Shown here one piece after another: positions 4,952-6,183 of a DNA stretch of 6,183 nucleotides. Under the pieces are notes generated by a model. That model saw only the letters and a list, made by a program, of their open reading frames with translations, made no database searches and was not told the origin of the DNA. Position numbers and translations under genes: made by a program. The stretch comes from an uncultured Actinomycetes bacterium (GTDB lineage Bacteria > Actinomycetota > Acidimicrobiia > Acidimicrobiales > Microtrichaceae), in the NCBI GenBank assembly GCA_903941145.1, contig CAJANQ010000036.1:1-6183 (forward strand), given 5' to 3'. Positions within the stretch are counted from its first letter, which is position 1; every line of letters starts with the position of its first letter.

Positions 4952-4985
4952 CTCCGGGCCCGGGCCGCCCACGACGACCCCGGAG
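4952..4985 (+). promoter_or_regulatory. Inverted repeat covering the smc ribosome binding site
   Basis: CTCCGGG (4952-4958) is an exact reverse complement of CCCGGAG (4979-4985), with a 20-nt loop. The 3' arm contains GGAG (4982-4985), the only Shine-Dalgarno-like sequence before GTG 4990. Pairing would hide it. A competing perfect palindrome, CCGGGCCCGG (4954-4963), shares the 5' arm. Any effect on smc translation is inferred. Confidence 0.4.
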
Positions 4986-4989
4986 CACC

Positions 4990-6183
4990 GTGTTCCTCAA
5001 GACACTGCAGATCAAAGGCTTCAAGTCCTTCGCAGATGCGGCCACCCTCCAGCTCGAGCCCGGCGTCACCGTCGTGGTCGGGCCCAACGGGTCCGGCAAG
5101 TCCAACGTCGTCGATGCCATCGGGTGGGTCCTCGGCGCGCAGGCGCCGTCCGCCGTGCGCTCGCAGAAGATGGACGACGTCATCTTCGCCGGCGCCGCCA
5201 AGCGCCAGGCCCTGGGCCGCGCCGAGGTCTCGCTGACGATCGACAACTCCGACGGCATCCTGCCGATCGAGTTCAACGAGGTCACGATCACCCGGCTGCT
5301 CTTCCGCAGCGGCGACAGCGAGTACTCGATCAACGGCGCCCCGTGCCGGCTGCTCGACATCCAGGAGCTCCTCTCGGACACCGGTGTCGGCCGTCAGCAG
5401 CACGTCATCATCTCGCAGGGCAACATCGACGCGATCCTCAACGCCCGTCCCGAGGACCGGCGCCTGGTGATCGAGGAGGCCGCCGGCGTCCTCAAGTACC
5501 GCCGCCGCAAGGAGCGCGCCGAGCGCCGCCTGTCCGCGACGGAGACCAACCTGACCCGGATCCAGGACCTCCTCCGCGAGGTCCGTCGCCAGCTGCGCCC
5601 GCTGGAACGGCAGGCCGACGCCGCCCGTCGCCACGGTGCCCTCAAGGCCGAGCACGACGCCATCAAGCTGCACGTGGCCGGTCGTGACCTGGACCGGCTC
5701 CGGACCCGCCTGGCCGACTCGGCCCGCGAGCAGCACACGTGGCGCGACGAGGAGCGCACGCTCGTGGCGTCGCTGGCCGACGCCGACGCCCGGCTCCTGG
5801 CCGTCGAGGCCGAGCTGACCGCCGTCGGCGGCAGGGACGTGGGTGACGCACTCCTTCGCTACGAGACGCTCCGCGAGCGCAGCCGGGGCCTGGTCGCGCT
5901 GCTCAACGAGCGTCGCCGGAGCCTGGGCGTGGAGCTCGACGCCACCGTCGACGCCGACGTCATCGCGTCGCTCGAGGGCGAGCAGGCCCAGCTGCGCAAC
6001 GACCTGCGCCAGATCACCGCCGACGGCGAGGCGGTCCTCGTCGAGGACGCACAGGTGGTCGAGACGGAGCAGACCGTCGCCGTCCAGCGCTCCCGCTTCG
6101 AGGCCGAGTGGGGCCAGGGCGTCGAGGCGCCCTCCGGAGAGGCCGCCGGTATTCGCGGCGAGCTCGCCGCCCTCCGCGCCGCC
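4990..6183 (+). CDS. smc: Chromosome segregation protein SMC, N-terminal part (3' truncated)
   Basis: SMC forms the ATPase ring, with ScpA and ScpB, that compacts and separates chromosomes by loop extrusion. The window holds the first 398 residues, open to its last base. The start VFLKTLQIKGFKSFAD is the canonical SMC N-terminus and fixes GTG 4990, although the ribosome binding site is close (GGAG, four bases away). The Walker A motif GPNGSGKS is at 31-38. The conserved arginine R57 precedes SQKMDDVIFAG, and the Q-loop region ISQGNIDAIL is at 141-150. IEEAAGVLKYRRRKERAERRL then leads into the first coiled-coil arm from about residue 165. The hinge, second arm, signature motif and Walker B lie outside the window. 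Head residues look complete and functional. In mycobacteria smc also follows the rnc-fpg pair. Confidence 0.97.
   Translation, partial: MFLKTLQIKGFKSFADAATLQLEPGVTVVVGPNGSGKSNVVDAIGWVLGAQAPSAVRSQKMDDVIFAGAAKRQALGRAEVSLTIDNSDGILPIEFNEVTITRLLFRSGDSEYSINGAPCRLLDIQELLSDTGVGRQQHVIISQGNIDAILNARPEDRRLVIEEAAGVLKYRRRKERAERRLSATETNLTRIQDLLREVRRQLRPLERQADAARRHGALKAEHDAIKLHVAGRDLDRLRTRLADSAREQHTWRDEERTLVASLADADARLLAVEAELTAVGGRDVGDALLRYETLRERSRGLVALLNERRRSLGVELDATVDADVIASLEGEQAQLRNDLRQITADGEAVLVEDAQVVETEQTVAVQRSRFEAEWGQGVEAPSGEAAGIRGELAALRAA

Noticed and set aside
4470..5736. Two long - strand frames (4470-5381 and 4894-5736)
   Set aside because: They are antisense to the Fpg-like gene and to the unmistakable SMC head domain. 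No independent coding evidence.
1..6183. Mobile element, CRISPR, tRNA or defence system
   Set aside because: No transposase, integrase, spaced direct repeats, tRNA-like fold or defence-type domain was found. All genes are co-directional core genes with uniform composition.

Overview
This window is a GC-rich stretch (about 70% by eye) with every gene on the + strand. The order is recG (3' end), rsmD, coaD, a SepIVA/DivIVA-like gene, a DUF177/YceD gene, rpmF, acpP, rnc, an Fpg-like gene and smc (5' end). As I recall it, Mycobacterium tuberculosis carries the same genes in two nearby blocks: recG, rsmD, coaD, and then Rv2927c (sepIVA), Rv2926c (DUF177), rnc, fpg, smc. This points firmly to a chromosomal core region of an Actinomycetota. 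The divergent Fpg-like protein, the divergent CoaD and the joining of the two blocks suggest a deep lineage, perhaps Acidimicrobiia, but that is inference.

Region 1 to about 1493 holds recG, rsmD and coaD: fork rescue, 16S rRNA methylation and coenzyme A synthesis. rsmD and coaD overlap by 4 nt. Region 1543 to 2701 holds the septation-linked coiled-coil gene and the DUF177 gene. A promoter-like element at the end of the DUF177 gene leads to rpmF (2750 to 2929), a 59-codon gene for ribosomal protein L32 with an intact four-cysteine zinc ribbon. A 119-nt gap with a strong hairpin, a short tandem repeat and a possible start site precedes acpP. acpP, rnc and the Fpg-like gene overlap end to end. 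smc follows after 40 nt and runs off the window.

The genes serve growth housekeeping: ribosome assembly (RsmD, DUF177, L32, RNase III), cofactor and lipid supply (CoaD makes dephospho-CoA; CoA later donates the 4'-phosphopantetheine arm that ACP needs), division (SepIVA-like) and chromosome upkeep (RecG, SMC). No mobile element, CRISPR array, tRNA or rRNA was seen.

The most notable feature is the gene at 4116 to 4949. It sits in the usual fpg/mutM slot and keeps the Fpg fold signature. Yet it lacks the catalytic N-terminal proline, the conserved lysine and arginine of the active site, the void-filling residues and three of the four zinc cysteines. It looks like a retained but non-catalytic Fpg homologue. 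Secondary points are a shortened SepIVA, a DUF177 protein without its distal cysteine pair, and several RNA-level structures in the gaps around rpmF, acpP and smc.
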